The notes: generated from the sequence alone by a model not told the origin. A DNA stretch of 64,000 nt from Akkermansia muciniphila (GCF_030848305.1 NZ_CP114598.1:1240001-1304000); one strand, 5' to 3'; counted from the first letter of the stretch, positions 52,131-62,632 are shown. Translations and numbers: made by a program.

Positions 52131-52861
52131 AACGGGTCCAGGTCAAATTCCCCTGTTTGGGGAATATTGCTGGCGGGGCCTGCCTTGAAAATATCGGCAA
52201 TGCAGCTGGAAAAAAGCCGCAAGTTCCGTTGGTCAAAGGCAAAACGTTCAAATTCCTTGACGGAAAACAGAGTGATGGGGTCCGTGTTGTAGGCTTTGAA
52301 TTCCATGATGCCGGCGCCCGTATTCGTATTTGACAGGCGTCCCTCAATGCCTACGTCCCCGCTCATGAAGCGTCCCAGGATCAGGGAGGTTCCCGGAAGG
52401 GGGGAGACCAAGGAAACAAGATCGGACATGATGTTGCCGCCCACGTCCGTAGGTTTCAGCCTGACGATGGCGAGGTTGAGAGCTACGGCTCCCGGAATGG
52501 GGCGGTCAACCAGCTGCCATTTCATCCTTCCGCCTGTCTGTTTGGATTTATTTTCCAGCACGTTGCGGATGTCTTTCTGCAGCTCCGCCCTGAATTGCGC
52601 CGCCAGCGCCGGGGCCTCCTTGGGGAATCCGGCCTTGATGTAATCAATATTGACAGGGGCTACATACACTTTCAGCCTCGGAGAATTCCAGATGGCCTGT
52701 TCCGAGGGATTGTACCAGACGCCTTCAAAACAACTCTGCCTGGAGTCCGCGTGAAGAGAATGGGTGATCAAGGGGGAAACGGGCATTGTCCGGGAACTGG
52801 AACAGGAAAAAACCAAACCTGTTCCCAGAGCCAGGAATAGCCGTGTAATAGCGCCGCACAT
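52127..52861 (-). CDS. Putative outer-membrane lipoprotein (DUF3313-like)
   Basis: About 244 residues from MCGAITRLFLALG at 52861, giving a signal with lipobox VFSCS (Cys about 20). A longer frame to 53056 adds 65 residues without a sensible signal. The mature sequence has VYVAPVNIDYIKAGFPKEAPALAAQFRAEL, KDIRNVLEN and GSTSLILGRFMSGDVGIEGRL-like strands, reminiscent of DUF3313 lipoproteins. Function unknown. Convergent with lgt, which would lipidate it. Confidence 0.65.
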   Translation of the reverse strand: MCGAITRLFLALGTGLVFSCSSSRTMPVSPLITHSLHADSRQSCFEGVWYNPSEQAIWNSPRLKVYVAPVNIDYIKAGFPKEAPALAAQFRAELQKDIRNVLENKSKQTGGRMKWQLVDRPIPGAVALNLAIVRLKPTDVGGNIMSDLVSLVSPLPGTSLILGRFMSGDVGIEGRLSNTNTGAGIMEFKAYNTDPITLFSVKEFERFAFDQRNLRLFSSCIADIFKAGPASNIPQTGEFDLDPF

Positions 52862-53173
52862 GCAGGGTAAGACAGCATCCGGCAGGCTGGCGTTCGAGAC
52901 ATGATTCGATTGACGCCAGGAATTTTTCCCGGCGGGGGCCCTGGCAATTCCGGGCGGCTTCGTGTTTCCTTCAATGGCATGGATGATGAGCGGGAAGAGC
53001 GGTTCGGCAGGGAACGGGCGAATGGCGTAAGAATAGCGGGGACGGGAAAAAGGCACGGTGAAGAATCAAAAACGGAGCGGTCGGAAGAATTCCTGCCTGC
53101 AAGGGAACGCGCAAGGTTGTCCCGTGTCCGGATGCATGATTGACAAGCCGGAAAAGCGGGGCATGCTGTTGGT

Positions 53174-54457
53174 ATGAGATACGAGCCGCTTCCTTCTTCC
53201 TTTTTTGCCGGCAACCGTGAAGAACTCGCTTCCCGCCTGCCTGCCGGCAGTATGCTGATTCTGCATGCCAACGACGTATTTCCTACGAATGCGGACGGTA
53301 CTTTTGCCCTGCATCAGAATGCCAACCTCTTTTATCTCACGGGAATTGACCAGGAAGAAACCGTCCTGGTCATGACTATCCGGGAGGACGGCTGGGATGA
53401 GATTCTGCTGTTGCGTGAGACAAATGAACAGATTGCCATCTGGGAAGGAGCCCGGCTCACGCAGGACCAGGCGAGAGAGCGGAGCGGCATTCAGGACGTG
53501 CGCTGGACCGATGAATATGATGCGCTGCTGGAAGCCCTGGTGCCGTCCGCATCCATGGTCTTTGTGGAAGCCAACCAGCATCCCCGCTGCACCTGCCCGG
53601 TGGAAACGCGCAATGCCCGCATGACCAAGGAACTGAAGGAAAAATTCCCGGATGTTGTTTTGAAGAATGTTTATGAGATCTTGGCGGACATGCGGCAAAT
53701 CAAAAAGCCGGAAGAAATCAAGGCTCTCAAAAAAGCCTGCGACATCACCAATGAAGGCTTCCGGGAGCTGCTCCGGTTCATCAGGCCGGGGGTAGGCGAA
53801 TGGCAGATTGAGGGATTTCTGGCCAACGAATTTATCAGCCGTGGCCCGCGCAAATTTTCCTTCCTGCCTATCATTGCTTCCGGAAAGGATACCTGCGTGC
53901 TTCATTATATCCAAAACGACAAGCGGTGCGAAGACGGCGATCTGGTGCTCATGGACATAGGCACGGAATACGGGAATTACAACTCCGACATGACTCGCAC
54001 CGTTCCCGTGAACGGAAAGTTCACCCCCCGCCAGCGCGCTGTATATGAAAGCGTGCTGAATATGATGACTTACGCCAAAAAGATTCTGAGACCCGGCATT
54101 CTGAAATCGGAGTACGAACGCCTGGTGCGCGTTTTTGCCGCCGGAGAACTCGTCAAGCTGGGGCTCATCACGCCCGCGCAGGTGGCGGAAAAACCGTCCG
54201 ATCCTCCCATTGTCCGGAAATATTACATGCACGGGTGTTCCCACTTCCTGGGGCTGGATGTGCACGATGTGGGCGAAGCCAACCCCGTTGTGTTGCCGGG
54301 CATGGTTTTCACCGTTGAGCCGGGCATCTATATTGCGGAGGAAGGCATAGGCATCCGTTTGGAAAACGATGTTCTGATCGGGGAAACGGAAAACATCGAT
54401 CTGCTTGGGGACGTTCCTTTGCTGCCTGATGACATTGAACGGCTCATGGCCCGGTAA
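53174..54457 (+). CDS. pepP: Xaa-Pro aminopeptidase
   Basis: 427 residues. N-terminal creatinase-like domain (about 1-165) ending near [19 protein letters not shown], then the pita-bread catalytic domain with metal ligands in [22 protein letters not shown] (Asp, Asp), [16 protein letters not shown] (His), EPGIYI (Glu) and a final Glu near [10 protein letters not shown]. Releases N-terminal residues before proline. Monocistronic between a 300-bp spacer and hisG (about 65 bp). Confidence 0.92.
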   Translation: MRYEPLPSSFFAGNREELASRLPAGSMLILHANDVFPTNADGTFALHQNANLFYLTGIDQEETVLVMTIREDGWDEILLLRETNEQIAIWEGARLTQDQARERSGIQDVRWTDEYDALLEALVPSASMVFVEANQHPRCTCPVETRNARMTKELKEKFPDVVLKNVYEILADMRQIKKPEEIKALKKACDITNEGFRELLRFIRPGVGEWQIEGFLANEFISRGPRKFSFLPIIASGKDTCVLHYIQNDKRCEDGDLVLMDIGTEYGNYNSDMTRTVPVNGKFTPRQRAVYESVLNMMTYAKKILRPGILKSEYERLVRVFAAGELVKLGLITPAQVAEKPSDPPIVRKYYMHGCSHFLGLDVHDVGEANPVVLPGMVFTVEPGIYIAEEGIGIRLENDVLIGETENIDLLGDVPLLPDDIERLMAR

Positions 54458-54522
54458 AATGGGCCGGATTCGGTTCTAAACTTGACAATGAGGCCCGTGT
54501 GGGTTTTCATTCCCGTCCCATC

Positions 54523-55398
54523 ATGTCGAAGAAACTCAAAATAGCTCTTCCCAAAGGCAGTTTGCAGGATTCCACCGTGGAATTGTTCCGCAAGGCCGGC
54601 TACAACGTGTATGTGTCCAGCCGCGGGTACCGCCCGACCTGCGACGACGACGATCTGGAGCTCTTCCTGATCCGTGCCCAGGAAATAGGCCGTTATGTCA
54701 ATGACGGTTTCATCGACTGCGGCATTACCGGACGCGACTGGATTTATGAAAACAGGGCGGACGTGGAAGTGCTGACGGATCTTCAATACTCCAAGGCCAC
54801 CTCCAAGCCTACCCGCTGGGTGCTGGTAGTCCCGGAAAATTCCCCCATAACCTGCGCGGAAGACCTTCAGGGCAAGCGCATCGCCACGGAAGGCGTGGGC
54901 ATTACGGAACGCTGGCTTCAGGAAAAGGGCATTGAAGCCCATGTGGAATTCTCCTGGGGCGCTACGGAAGTGAAAGTGCCGGAACTGGTGGACGCCATTG
55001 TGGACATCACGGAAACGGGAAGTTCCATCAAGGCCAACAAGCTCCGCATCGTGGACACCCTGATGACCTCCTATCCCCAGTTTATCGCGAACCGGGAAAC
55101 CATGCAGGATGAGTGGAAGAAGCAGAAGCTGGAACGCCTGGTCATGATGCTCAAGGGCGCTCTGGAAGCGCGCCGGAAGGTGGGTCTGAAAATGAACCTT
55201 CCTGCTGCCTCCCTGAACGGCCTGGTAGAGGCTCTGCCGTCTCTGCGCCGTCCCACTATTTCCCATTTGGCGGAAGAAGGCTGGCTGGCCGTGGAAACGG
55301 TCATTGACGAATCCGTCGTGAGGGATATCATTCCCCAGCTCAAGGCCCTGGGGGCGGAAGGCATCATCGAATACCCGCTTAACAAGCTGGTTTACTAA
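54523..55398 (+). CDS. hisG: ATP phosphoribosyltransferase (long form)
   Basis: First step of histidine synthesis, feedback-inhibited by histidine. 291 residues from [21 protein letters not shown]; an upstream in-frame Met at 54499 is not conserved. Motifs: [35 protein letters not shown], and [19 protein letters not shown]. The C-terminal ~75 residues form the HisG_C regulatory domain, so no HisZ partner is needed. 42 bp before the small ribosomal protein gene. Confidence 0.95.
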   Translation: MSKKLKIALPKGSLQDSTVELFRKAGYNVYVSSRGYRPTCDDDDLELFLIRAQEIGRYVNDGFIDCGITGRDWIYENRADVEVLTDLQYSKATSKPTRWVLVVPENSPITCAEDLQGKRIATEGVGITERWLQEKGIEAHVEFSWGATEVKVPELVDAIVDITETGSSIKANKLRIVDTLMTSYPQFIANRETMQDEWKKQKLERLVMMLKGALEARRKVGLKMNLPAASLNGLVEALPSLRRPTISHLAEEGWLAVETVIDESVVRDIIPQLKALGAEGIIEYPLNKLVY

Positions 55399-55439
55399 AT
55401 TTTTTCTCACCACAGTAAAACAACAAACGAACCACAATC

Positions 55440-55544
55440 ATGGGATCGCTCAAAAAACGCCGTAAAGCAAAAATCAACAAGCATAAGCGCAGCAAGCGCA
55501 TGCGTCAGAACCGTCACAAGAAGCGTTTGCGTTACAAGTCCTAA
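55440..55544 (+). CDS. Very small basic ribosomal-type protein, bS22-like (AURKAIP1/COX24 domain)
   Basis: 34 residues, with about half of them Lys/Arg (MGSLKKRRKAKINKHKRSKR…KKRLRYKS). This closely resembles the 33-residue bS22 of actinobacterial ribosomes and the COX24/mS38 mitochondrial homologue, both with MGSxxKKRRK-type starts and a basic C-terminus. Too short for most gene callers. Directly after hisG and followed by a terminator 55 bp later. Confidence 0.75.
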   Translation: MGSLKKRRKAKINKHKRSKRMRQNRHKKRLRYKS

Positions 55545-55598
55545 GGTTTGTGCGCTTCGCTGCTCAAACTGGCAGTCTGTCCGATTTCCGGAAAATCC

Positions 55599-55636
55599 CG
55601 GCGTCCTCCTTATCACGGAAGGACGCCGTTTTTTAT
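55599..55636 (+). terminator. Rho-independent terminator after hisG-bS22
   Basis: Stem CGGCGTCCT / AGGACGCCG with a 12-base loop, followed by TTTTTTTAT. It closes the hisG unit. The following 55637-55939 (about 300 bp) holds no gene that I can support. Confidence 0.88.
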
Positions 55637-55939
55637 ATGGACACAGCTTTTGTATCATTTTTTAGCTCTTGCTTACCTGAGATAGACCTGTGCACAGATT
55701 GATGCATCACGGGAATTGAACAAGGTTATAGATGGGGACGGTAGCTTAAAACAACGGATGTCTTTCATTGCTGTTTCCTTTCAAGGAAGACCGGGATAAT
55801 GCTGATGAAGGAGAATGGAGCCCGCGCATCATCCATAACACAGGGGTTGAAAAAACAGGAGGATATCCCGCAGGCAATTTTTCCGGCTTGGCAAGGATGT
55901 ATTTTCCCCGGTTTTAGCGGCAGACCATGTCAGGCTGTT

Positions 55940-57181
55940 TCATAGCGGCGTCTTATACCGCCTTTTTTCCCGGAATCGTTTCAGGGGAATGCTGATGGTA
56001 AAGACGGTTTTCCGGTGTGGGATGCTGGAGACGGTGATGGCTCCGTCGTGGGCTTCCACGGCGCGTTTTACAATGGAGAGGCCCAGGCCCGTTCCCTTGA
56101 TTTCCGAGGAGTGGTGGGCTTCCACCCGGTAGAAGCGGTTGAAGAGGAAGGGGATGCTTTCCGAGGGAATACCCACGCCCGTGTCCGTGACGGTAATGAC
56201 GCAGGCATCCTGTATTTTGGCGGCGGCCACACTAATGGAAAGTCCCGGCTCCGTGTTTTGCTTGAGAGCATTTTCTACCAAATTGAACAGAATTTGCGCC
56301 CAGTAAAAGGGGTCTCCATAAAGTTCCCAGTCCGCGGGAATGTCCATGTGCAGGACGGCCTGATTTTTCTCCCGGATGGAATCCAGGCGGGAGAAGACAT
56401 CATCCGCGCAGGTGGTGAGGCGGAACCACTGCTCTTTCAGAATCGCCTTGTGGCCTGATTCGAGTTTGGAGATCATGAGCATGTCTTCAATAATGTTCAT
56501 TAGCCTCTGGCTGTTCTGGTGCATGACTCCGATGAATTTGCGGGCCAGACCGGGACTTTCTTCCACAAGATTGTCCTCCATCAGGTTTTCCAGATATCCT
56601 ACGATGATGGTGAGGGGCGTGCGCAGCTCGTGGGAGGCGTTTGCCACGAAGTCCCGGCGCATCTGGTTGGTGAGGTAGTTCTGCGTGATGTTGCGCAGCA
56701 GGATGCGCTTTTCTCTGATTGGGGCGTCCGTGATGGCGCTGTCCAGATGCCATGCCGTGATGCCGTTTTGCACTCCGCCGGGGGAATTGGCGGCGCTCAG
56801 CGTGAATTCCTTGGTGACGGGACCGTCCGTGTCGAATGCTTCCTGAACATGCCCCAGCAGTTCCTGGTTGCAGACCAGCGCTCCCGCTTTGCGCCCTTCC
56901 AGCTTTTCTTCCTGAAAGAGTTCTTTGGCCAGCGTGTTAGCCAGCGTGATATGTCCGGATGGACCGATGAGCAGGAAGGCTTCTCCCAGAGCTTCCAGGA
57001 AGCGCCGTTTGTCCGCGATGGCCTGTTCCTGCGCTTCTTCCCCGCGCTTCAGCAGGCGTTGGGCGTCCCGCAAGGCTTTTTTCCGGGCTTTCATAGCGGA
57101 CCGGCATACCTGAATCAGATGCCAATTTAAGTACAGGGAGGCCAGAATAAGGATGGTCAGGATGTAGTCGATGGCCGACAT
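55940..57181 (-). CDS. Membrane sensor histidine kinase (PhoR-like)
   Basis: 413 residues. One N-terminal TM helix (about 5-23) and no periplasmic domain, then a short coiled coil, a PAS-like domain (about 65-175, EALGEAFLLIGPSGHITLANTLAKELF), and the kinase core: H box FVANASHELRTPLTIIVGYLENL, N box ILFNLVENALKQN, G1 VTDTGVGIP, and G2 GTGLGLSIVKRAVE. A PAS plus single TM without periplasmic sensor resembles PhoR. It follows the response regulator by 13 bp on the same strand. Confidence 0.88.
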   Translation of the reverse strand: MSAIDYILTILILASLYLNWHLIQVCRSAMKARKKALRDAQRLLKRGEEAQEQAIADKRRFLEALGEAFLLIGPSGHITLANTLAKELFQEEKLEGRKAGALVCNQELLGHVQEAFDTDGPVTKEFTLSAANSPGGVQNGITAWHLDSAITDAPIREKRILLRNITQNYLTNQMRRDFVANASHELRTPLTIIVGYLENLMEDNLVEESPGLARKFIGVMHQNSQRLMNIIEDMLMISKLESGHKAILKEQWFRLTTCADDVFSRLDSIREKNQAVLHMDIPADWELYGDPFYWAQILFNLVENALKQNTEPGLSISVAAAKIQDACVITVTDTGVGIPSESIPFLFNRFYRVEAHHSSEIKGTGLGLSIVKRAVEAHDGAITVSSIPHRKTVFTISIPLKRFREKRRYKTPL

Positions 57182-57193
57182 GGAACCGGAGCG

Positions 57194-57898
57194 TTAAGCC
57201 TTTTCTTCCGGGACGCGGCGTCCCGGCAGGGTAAAGCGGTAGCCGATGCTGCGGACGGTTTCAATGCAGTCTGCATAGGGAGCCAGTTTCTGACGCAGCC
57301 GCTTCATGTGCGTGTCCAGCGTACGGCTCTGGGCCTGGTGGCTGTACCCCCATACGCAACTGAGCAGGTCATTGCGGTTCAAGGTTTGGCCTTCCCGTTC
57401 AACCATATGGATCATGAGCTTGAATTCCGTGGCCGTCAGGTCTGCTTCCTCCTTGTCGATATAGAATTTGAGGGCGTTTTTGTCAAAAGTGAAGGGGCCG
57501 TATTCCGCAATGACGCTGCCGGGGGTACGCTCGCACCGTTTCAGCACGCTGGCCACGCGCAGAACAAGTTCCTTGGGGCTGAACGGTTTGGTCACATAGT
57601 CGTCCGCTCCCAGTTCCAGTCCCTGGATGCGGTCTTCCGCCTGGGCCTTGGCAGTCAGAAAGATGACGGGAATATTCTGGGTGCGGCTGTCCCGGCGTAA
57701 TTCCCTCAGTACGCCATGCCCGTCCATGCCCGGCATCATCTGGTCCAGCAGGATCAGGTCCGGCTTGTCCCGGCGCGCCGCTTTCAGCGCGGTCAGACCG
57801 TCATAGGCCGCCAGGGGCGTATGGCCCGCACGTTCCAGGTTATAGGCCACAAGGTCTGAAATGGCGTGATCGTCTTCAGCGATAAGAATGGTTGCCAT
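57194..57898 (-). CDS. OmpR/PhoB-type response regulator
   Basis: 234 residues. Receiver domain with AEDDHAISDLVAYNLERAGH, phospho-acceptor in DLILLDQMMPGMDGHGVLREL, IPVIFLTAKAQAEDRIQGLELGADDYVTKPFSP; then a winged-helix DNA-binding domain (LTATEFKLMIHMVEREGQTLNRNDLLSCVWGY). Pairs with the adjacent PhoR-like kinase; phosphate sensing is the best guess. First gene of the two-component operon. Confidence 0.9.
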   Translation of the reverse strand: MATILIAEDDHAISDLVAYNLERAGHTPLAAYDGLTALKAARRDKPDLILLDQMMPGMDGHGVLRELRRDSRTQNIPVIFLTAKAQAEDRIQGLELGADDYVTKPFSPKELVLRVASVLKRCERTPGSVIAEYGPFTFDKNALKFYIDKEEADLTATEFKLMIHMVEREGQTLNRNDLLSCVWGYSHQAQSRTLDTHMKRLRQKLAPYADCIETVRSIGYRFTLPGRRVPEEKA

Positions 57899-58113
57899 GT
57901 CTGTTTTTACGATGAAAGAAAGGGCGGTGTCCCGATATTAGATGTGACGATTTGTTCACATTTCCCCGTCCGGGAGGCGTTTCCGGTCAGTGAAGGCCTT
58001 CTCTTATGCAAACATACTGTAACGGAGGCGTTTTCGTTTTGCAAGGCTGGCCCAGATTCAACTTCTCTTCCCTGCGTCATGTGATACACTTGCGTTGCAA
58101 CAGTTGTATTGTT

Positions 58114-59790
58114 ATGCGAAGCGATAGAGTTAAAGCAGGGTTCGAGCGTGCGCCGCACCGCAGTTTGATGCGTGCCACCGGAATGACGGATGAGGATTTA
58201 AGCCGTCCTTTCATTGCCATTTGCAATTCCTTTAATGAAGTGATTCCGGGCCATGTTCACCTGAACAGGGTGGCAGCCCTTATCAAGGAGGAGGTGCGCA
58301 AGGCCGGAGGAACTCCCGTGGAATTCAACCTCCCCGGCGTTTGTGACGGCATTGCCATGGGCCACGGCGGCATGAAGTTTTCTCTGGCCAGCCGTGAGTT
58401 GATCGCGGACAGCGTAGAAACGATGCTGAGCGCCCATGCGTTTGACGCCATGATCTGCATCCCTAATTGCGACAAGATTGTCCCTGGCATGATTATGGGC
58501 GCCCTTCGCTGCAATATTCCCACTATTTTCTGCAGCGGCGGTCCGATGGCCGCCGGCATGGCGGAGGACGGCACCGTGCTGGACCTGAACAGCGTGTTTG
58601 AGGCTGTCGCCCGCTTTAAAGCAGGCAAGATTAATGAGGAGGAACTTCATTCCCTGGAATGCCGCGCCTGCCCCGGCGCCGGTTCCTGCTCCGGCATGTT
58701 TACGGCCAATTCCATGAATTGTTTGAGCGAGGTGATTGGCCTGGCTCTTCCCGGCAACGGTTCCCTGCTGGCTACTTCGGAGGAACGAAAGGAGTTCTGG
58801 AAGCAGACCGCACGCCGCGCCGTGGAGATGGCGAAGGCGGACGGCCCCCTGCCGCGAGACATTGTAACCCGTGACGCTATTGACAATGCTTTCGCTATTG
58901 ATATGGCCATGGGCGGCAGTTCCAATACCGTGCTCCATACGCTGGCCATTGCCCGGGAAGCCGGCGTGGAATATGACCTTCAGCGCATCAACGATATTTC
59001 CAGACGAACCCCCAACATCTGCAAGGTGGCTCCTTCCTCCCGCTTCCACATGCAGGATGTTTTGCGCGCGGGCGGAGTGAGCGCCATCATTCATGAAATT
59101 GCCAGGATCCCCGGCGCTCTTCATCTGAACGCCATGACCGTCAGCGGGAAGACGCTGGGTGAAACGGTGGAGGGGTGCGGCATTGCGGATGAAACCGTGA
59201 TTCATCCGCTGGAAAATGCATATTCCCGTGATGGCGGCCTGGCGATTCTGTTCGGCAATTTGGCCGAGGAGGGCGCTGTGGTGAAAAAGGCGGGTGTGCA
59301 TCCGGATATGATGAGTTTCCGCGGGCCCGCCGTGATTTTCGAGTCTCAGGAAGAGGCTTGCGAAGGCATCCTTGCCGGGAAGGTGAAGTCCGGCGATGTG
59401 GTTGTCATACGCAATGAAGGACCCAAGGGCGGCCCCGGCATGCAGGAAATGCTGGCTCCCACTTCCTATATTATGGGGCAGGGCCTTGGCGCGGAAGTGG
59501 CGCTTATTACGGACGGCCGTTTTTCCGGAGCCACGCACGGGGCCTGTATTGGCCATATTTCTCCGGAAGCGGCGGAAGGCGGTCTGATCGGCCTGCTGAG
59601 AAACGGGGATATGATTGAGTATTCCATTCCGGACCGCACGCTGAACGCCTGTTTGAGCGAGGAGGAGATCGCACGCCGTCGTGCGGATTGGAAACCTACC
59701 TATAACAGGGTTTCCTCCTCCTGGCTGAGCCGTTACCGCCAGCTTGCCACGAATGCCAGCAAGGGAGCAGTCCTCCAGCGTGGGGAATAA
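58114..59790 (+). CDS. ilvD: Dihydroxy-acid dehydratase
   Basis: Fe-S enzyme of branched-chain amino acid synthesis. 558 residues from [23 protein letters not shown]; an in-frame Met at 58006 adds 36 residues without homology. Signatures: [71 protein letters not shown], and [18 protein letters not shown] with [21 protein letters not shown]. The 5' region (57900-58113) contains a GTTGCAAC palindrome at about 58094-58101. The AT-rich Rhs island starts 50 bp after its stop. Confidence 0.96.
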   Translation: MRSDRVKAGFERAPHRSLMRATGMTDEDLSRPFIAICNSFNEVIPGHVHLNRVAALIKEEVRKAGGTPVEFNLPGVCDGIAMGHGGMKFSLASRELIADSVETMLSAHAFDAMICIPNCDKIVPGMIMGALRCNIPTIFCSGGPMAAGMAEDGTVLDLNSVFEAVARFKAGKINEEELHSLECRACPGAGSCSGMFTANSMNCLSEVIGLALPGNGSLLATSEERKEFWKQTARRAVEMAKADGPLPRDIVTRDAIDNAFAIDMAMGGSSNTVLHTLAIAREAGVEYDLQRINDISRRTPNICKVAPSSRFHMQDVLRAGGVSAIIHEIARIPGALHLNAMTVSGKTLGETVEGCGIADETVIHPLENAYSRDGGLAILFGNLAEEGAVVKKAGVHPDMMSFRGPAVIFESQEEACEGILAGKVKSGDVVVIRNEGPKGGPGMQEMLAPTSYIMGQGLGAEVALITDGRFSGATHGACIGHISPEAAEGGLIGLLRNGDMIEYSIPDRTLNACLSEEEIARRRADWKPTYNRVSSSWLSRYRQLATNASKGAVLQRGE

Positions 59791-59840
59791 TAGCTCGTAT
59801 TATTCGACTCATCTCAACCAAATTTCAGCCGCCTTCCTCC

Positions 59841-60239
59841 TTAATGGGGATCGCGGCTGATTCATCTGCCGTCGTGCGGATTGAGATGCCGGTAGTTGTA
59901 GTAGATGAGGCCGAGCTCGTCGTCCATGTATTCGCTCGAGAAGCGGAATTTGTTCTCTTGCGCCATGTTGCCTTCCGACGTGATCAGCCCTCCATACGGA
60001 CGGTATTCGTACAGGGCGCGGCGACCGCGCGCTTCCCCGAAGAGGGAAGTGACGTTCTTCATCGCGTCGTGCATGCAGTAGAGATGTTCCTTCACTTGTG
60101 TCCCGTTCGCCTCCCAGCGCGTCCTGGCCATGACGCGCGTGGCCTAAGGTTCCGAGGGGTCCCAGAGGTAGCTGCGCACAAGTACCGGCGTTTCTCCGGT
60201 CAAGTCGCACTCCGCCACCTGCAGGTAGTTTCGGTAGAA
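59841..60239 (-). pseudogene. Decayed Rhs/YD-repeat core fragment with two nonsense codons
   Basis: In one minus-strand frame the text reads LQVAECDLTGETPVLVRSYL, then TAG at 60144-60146 where a Val codon is expected, then KEHLYCMHDAMKNVTSLF, ALYEYRPYGGLITSEG, ENKFRFSSEYMDDELGLIYY and YRHLNPHDGR, then TGA (59862-59864) where Trp is expected, then ISRDPH and TAA. These are the diagnostic Rhs-core strings. Both internal stops are single-codon changes, so this is a non-functional tip-less remnant. It abuts the stop codon of the immunity-like gene directly. Confidence 0.85.
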
Positions 60240-60728
60240 TTATAGACAACGTCCATCATTTCTTCTAAAAGGAGAATTGCCAAGCATATCCAGTATTTTC
60301 TTCCCGTAGCTGAATCGGTTGAGATGTCTTTTCATAATAATCTTTTTGATCATTTCGCAATAGGGAGCCTCTTCTTCTTGCATATTCATATAAAACCATA
60401 AAAAATCCCACCCATTTTTATCATCCGGGAAATGTTCTATATAATTTTCCGCTGCCAAGTCAAAAATATCCGCCCTGCTTAAAATAGCCTCTCCGTATGC
60501 ATTGTTTTGAAGAAGAGATAAAATATCTTTATCTTTACTCGATAAGCGGATATATGGAATAATAACTCTATTTAAATAACTATCGTCATCCTGATGTACC
60601 ATGGACAGTATTTCCGGATACCGTCCGTTGCGGACCTGTTTGAATTCTTTCTTCAACATTTTCTCCCAATTCGCAGAATGAATGATATAACTCGCCAATT
60701 GCTGCTTCTGTTGCAGCGATAAGTTCAT
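60240..60728 (-). CDS. Hypothetical AT-rich accessory protein (candidate immunity protein)
   Basis: 162 residues, not recognised, low GC compared with the chromosome. Soluble, helix-rich and charged; motifs include AILSRADIFDLAAENYIEHFPDD and FLWFYMNMQEEEAP. It is translationally coupled (3 bp) to the lipoprotein gene before it, and its stop lies next to an Rhs core fragment, the position where immunity genes of displaced Rhs tips are found. No direct evidence of function. Confidence 0.55.
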   Translation of the reverse strand: MNLSLQQKQQLASYIIHSANWEKMLKKEFKQVRNGRYPEILSMVHQDDDSYLNRVIIPYIRLSSKDKDILSLLQNNAYGEAILSRADIFDLAAENYIEHFPDDKNGWDFLWFYMNMQEEEAPYCEMIKKIIMKRHLNRFSYGKKILDMLGNSPFRRNDGRCL

Positions 60729-60731
60729 TAT

Positions 60732-60893
60732 TCATTCCTCTGCCTGAATATATACCGGATCTTTGGGAAGCTTTTCCATATCGTAAACAGGTACTGGCTG
60801 CGGAGACTGTATCACCGGAGCCTCTCCTCGGTGACAAGATGAGAAAAATACGACCGGAAACAAGGGAAAGTATAATATTTTGCTAAAAATCAT
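60732..60893 (-). CDS. Small putative lipoprotein of the Rhs island
   Basis: 53 residues from MIFSKILYFPLF with lipobox VVFFSSC and a short mature tail rich in Pro (PVIQSPQPVPVYDMEKLPKDP). A longer frame to 60944 exists. Three bases before the ATG of the 60240-60728 gene, so both are probably one unit. The low GC and island position suggest a toxin-immunity role, but this is inference. Confidence 0.5.
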   Translation of the reverse strand: MIFSKILYFPLFPVVFFSSCHRGEAPVIQSPQPVPVYDMEKLPKDPVYIQAEE

Positions 60894-61120
60894 ATTCTTT
60901 AGATATGGAAACATGGACATCAAGTTCCTGCTTGAGCATTTCAATATTGTTGCTACTTCGTCAAGGATTTTCTCAAAACTATTGGCAGATTCATAGCATT
61001 TTTACAATGGTTAATATCTTTGATAGGAAACATAGCTTTATAAAAATCAGCAAAAATTACTATTAAAACAAAGAAGTCATCATTTATGTATTAATTATAT
61101 AAAATCAAAAATATTATATT
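60894..61120. other. AT-rich intergenic stretch
   Basis: About 230 bp, very AT-rich, with no gene that I can support. It may hold the promoter of the lipoprotein pair, but no clear -35/-10 pair stands out. Confidence 0.4.
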
Positions 61121-61501
61121 TTATTTAATTTGTTCCATATCCTGTTTATACCGCAAGTTGTCTTGCCATTCACATATTAGTTTCCACAGTTTTTCTTTAT
61201 CTGCACAGGAAAAATCAGTATCATAATCATAAAGGATTATTACGGTCAGGGTACATTCTTTTCCACAGTATGTGGCATAGACATGATGATCGGGAAACTG
61301 ATCAGCGAGTGTTTGATTAAATTTAGACAATTCCTCAATCTCTACATTTCCTATTATTAAAGGAGGATCATAGCTAAAGACATATGTATTGTCGATCTCT
61401 CCTAGAAGAGGAGATCTCTTATAATATTTATCAAAAAACAGAAAAGAAGCAAATACTGAAACAACAACAATAATACAGTATATAATATATTTTTTCATCA
61501 T
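61121..61501 (-). CDS. Hypothetical membrane-anchored protein of the Rhs island
   Basis: 126 residues with an N-terminal hydrophobic helix (KKYIIYCIIVVVSVFASFLFF), then a soluble domain with CGKECTLTVIILYDYDTDF and two more Cys. Intact frame, AT-rich. No family recognised. Inner-membrane-anchored, periplasm-facing layout is frequent among immunity proteins of contact-dependent toxins. The gap to the next fragment (61502-61761) holds no supported gene. Confidence 0.5.
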   Translation of the reverse strand: MMKKYIIYCIIVVVSVFASFLFFDKYYKRSPLLGEIDNTYVFSYDPPLIIGNVEIEELSKFNQTLADQFPDHHVYATYCGKECTLTVIILYDYDTDFSCADKEKLWKLICEWQDNLRYKQDMEQIK

Positions 61502-61761
61502 ATCATTTTAATAAAATCGATAATTACTCAAAAAAACAAAACTTTTTCTCTTCTGAAATTAGTCTCAATTATGATAATAACATAAAAATTCAAATCGCCA
61601 TTCTAAATTTTTATAAGTTATCTCATTTCTAGAGTACTCTGAAATAGCTGCTCTCCTCCGCAACATAAGCTTTCTATCTCTTTTTGGCATCAGAACAGCT
61701 TTCAGCATTTCTCATCATCTTCTGATAATTAAAAAATAGTTTTCTAAATTATATAAAATCA

Positions 61762-62632
61762 TCATATAATTTCTTTATTTTCTATTAATCTGATAGTGGG
61801 AAATTTTTTCAATACAAAGTCAACAAGTTGAATAACACAAGATTCTACTGATGGAGAGTAGCGTAAAAAAAGTACATATGAATCTTGATAGGGATAATAA
61901 GAAGTTCCCCATATCAAATTAACAATTACCAATTCAGCTATACATATGCCATTTTTATAAAACGGATGAACACAGTTATGTTCCAGAGGAATGGATTCCG
62001 CTGTCATAGCCATCTCCCATGATTTATAGTCAAATGAAGAATCTGTCAGTTCGCAGAAATACGAAGGAAGCTCTCTAAATGCACGGCTTTCTTCCGGATA
62101 TTTTGCCAGACTAAAAGCTCCTTGCACAAAATCGATACTGCGTGAATTTTCAATATGATTAAGTTCATAAGCTTTCATATCGCAAAGCTTTCCGTTGGAA
62201 CAAAAACTTGGTGTGACAATAAATCCTCCTTCAAGAGGATAAAGACCATCTGTCCCTTCCCAATAAATAGGAATATTTTGATAAGAGGAATTATGTAGAT
62301 AATTCTGAATGCGAATTCCATTCCTATCAGCCTGCTGACTTGTATAAAAACGAATTTCCTCTATCTCTTTTTTTCTTTAAGAAAAAGTGAATTACCGCCC
62401 CATTATTCATGAAATAAAGGGTATCCATACTGGACTGAAAACCAATATATAAATGAGAATAGTGCTCATGCGAAGGAACACAGTTATTATCTTCACAGGA
62501 AAAACCCCGCCATAGAAAAGAAATCCATTTTTTACCACATTTATTCCATTTCTGCGAATTCCACTTGTTTGGATATTCACGGGCATTCGGCGGCAACTCC
62601 GGAATATATGAACATATTGAATTGGAAAGCAT
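61762..62632 (-). pseudogene. Accessory gene split by a frameshift at an A7 run
   Basis: Two overlapping frames appear to be one protein. The first (start ATG 62632, MLSNSICSYIPELPP…) ends at 62327 just after an A7 run (62368-62374). The frame one base away is open from that run through RFYTSQQADRNGIRIQNYLH, GLYPLEGGFIVTPSF and on to ENKEII at 61762. Deleting one A joins them into about 290 residues. A stand-alone start at 62178 is possible for the downstream part. No family recognised; low GC. Confidence 0.55.

Noticed and set aside
53066-54265. Long minus-strand frame opposite the Xaa-Pro aminopeptidase
   Set aside because: It is a mirror of the real pepP gene, whose metal ligands and codon pattern are clear.
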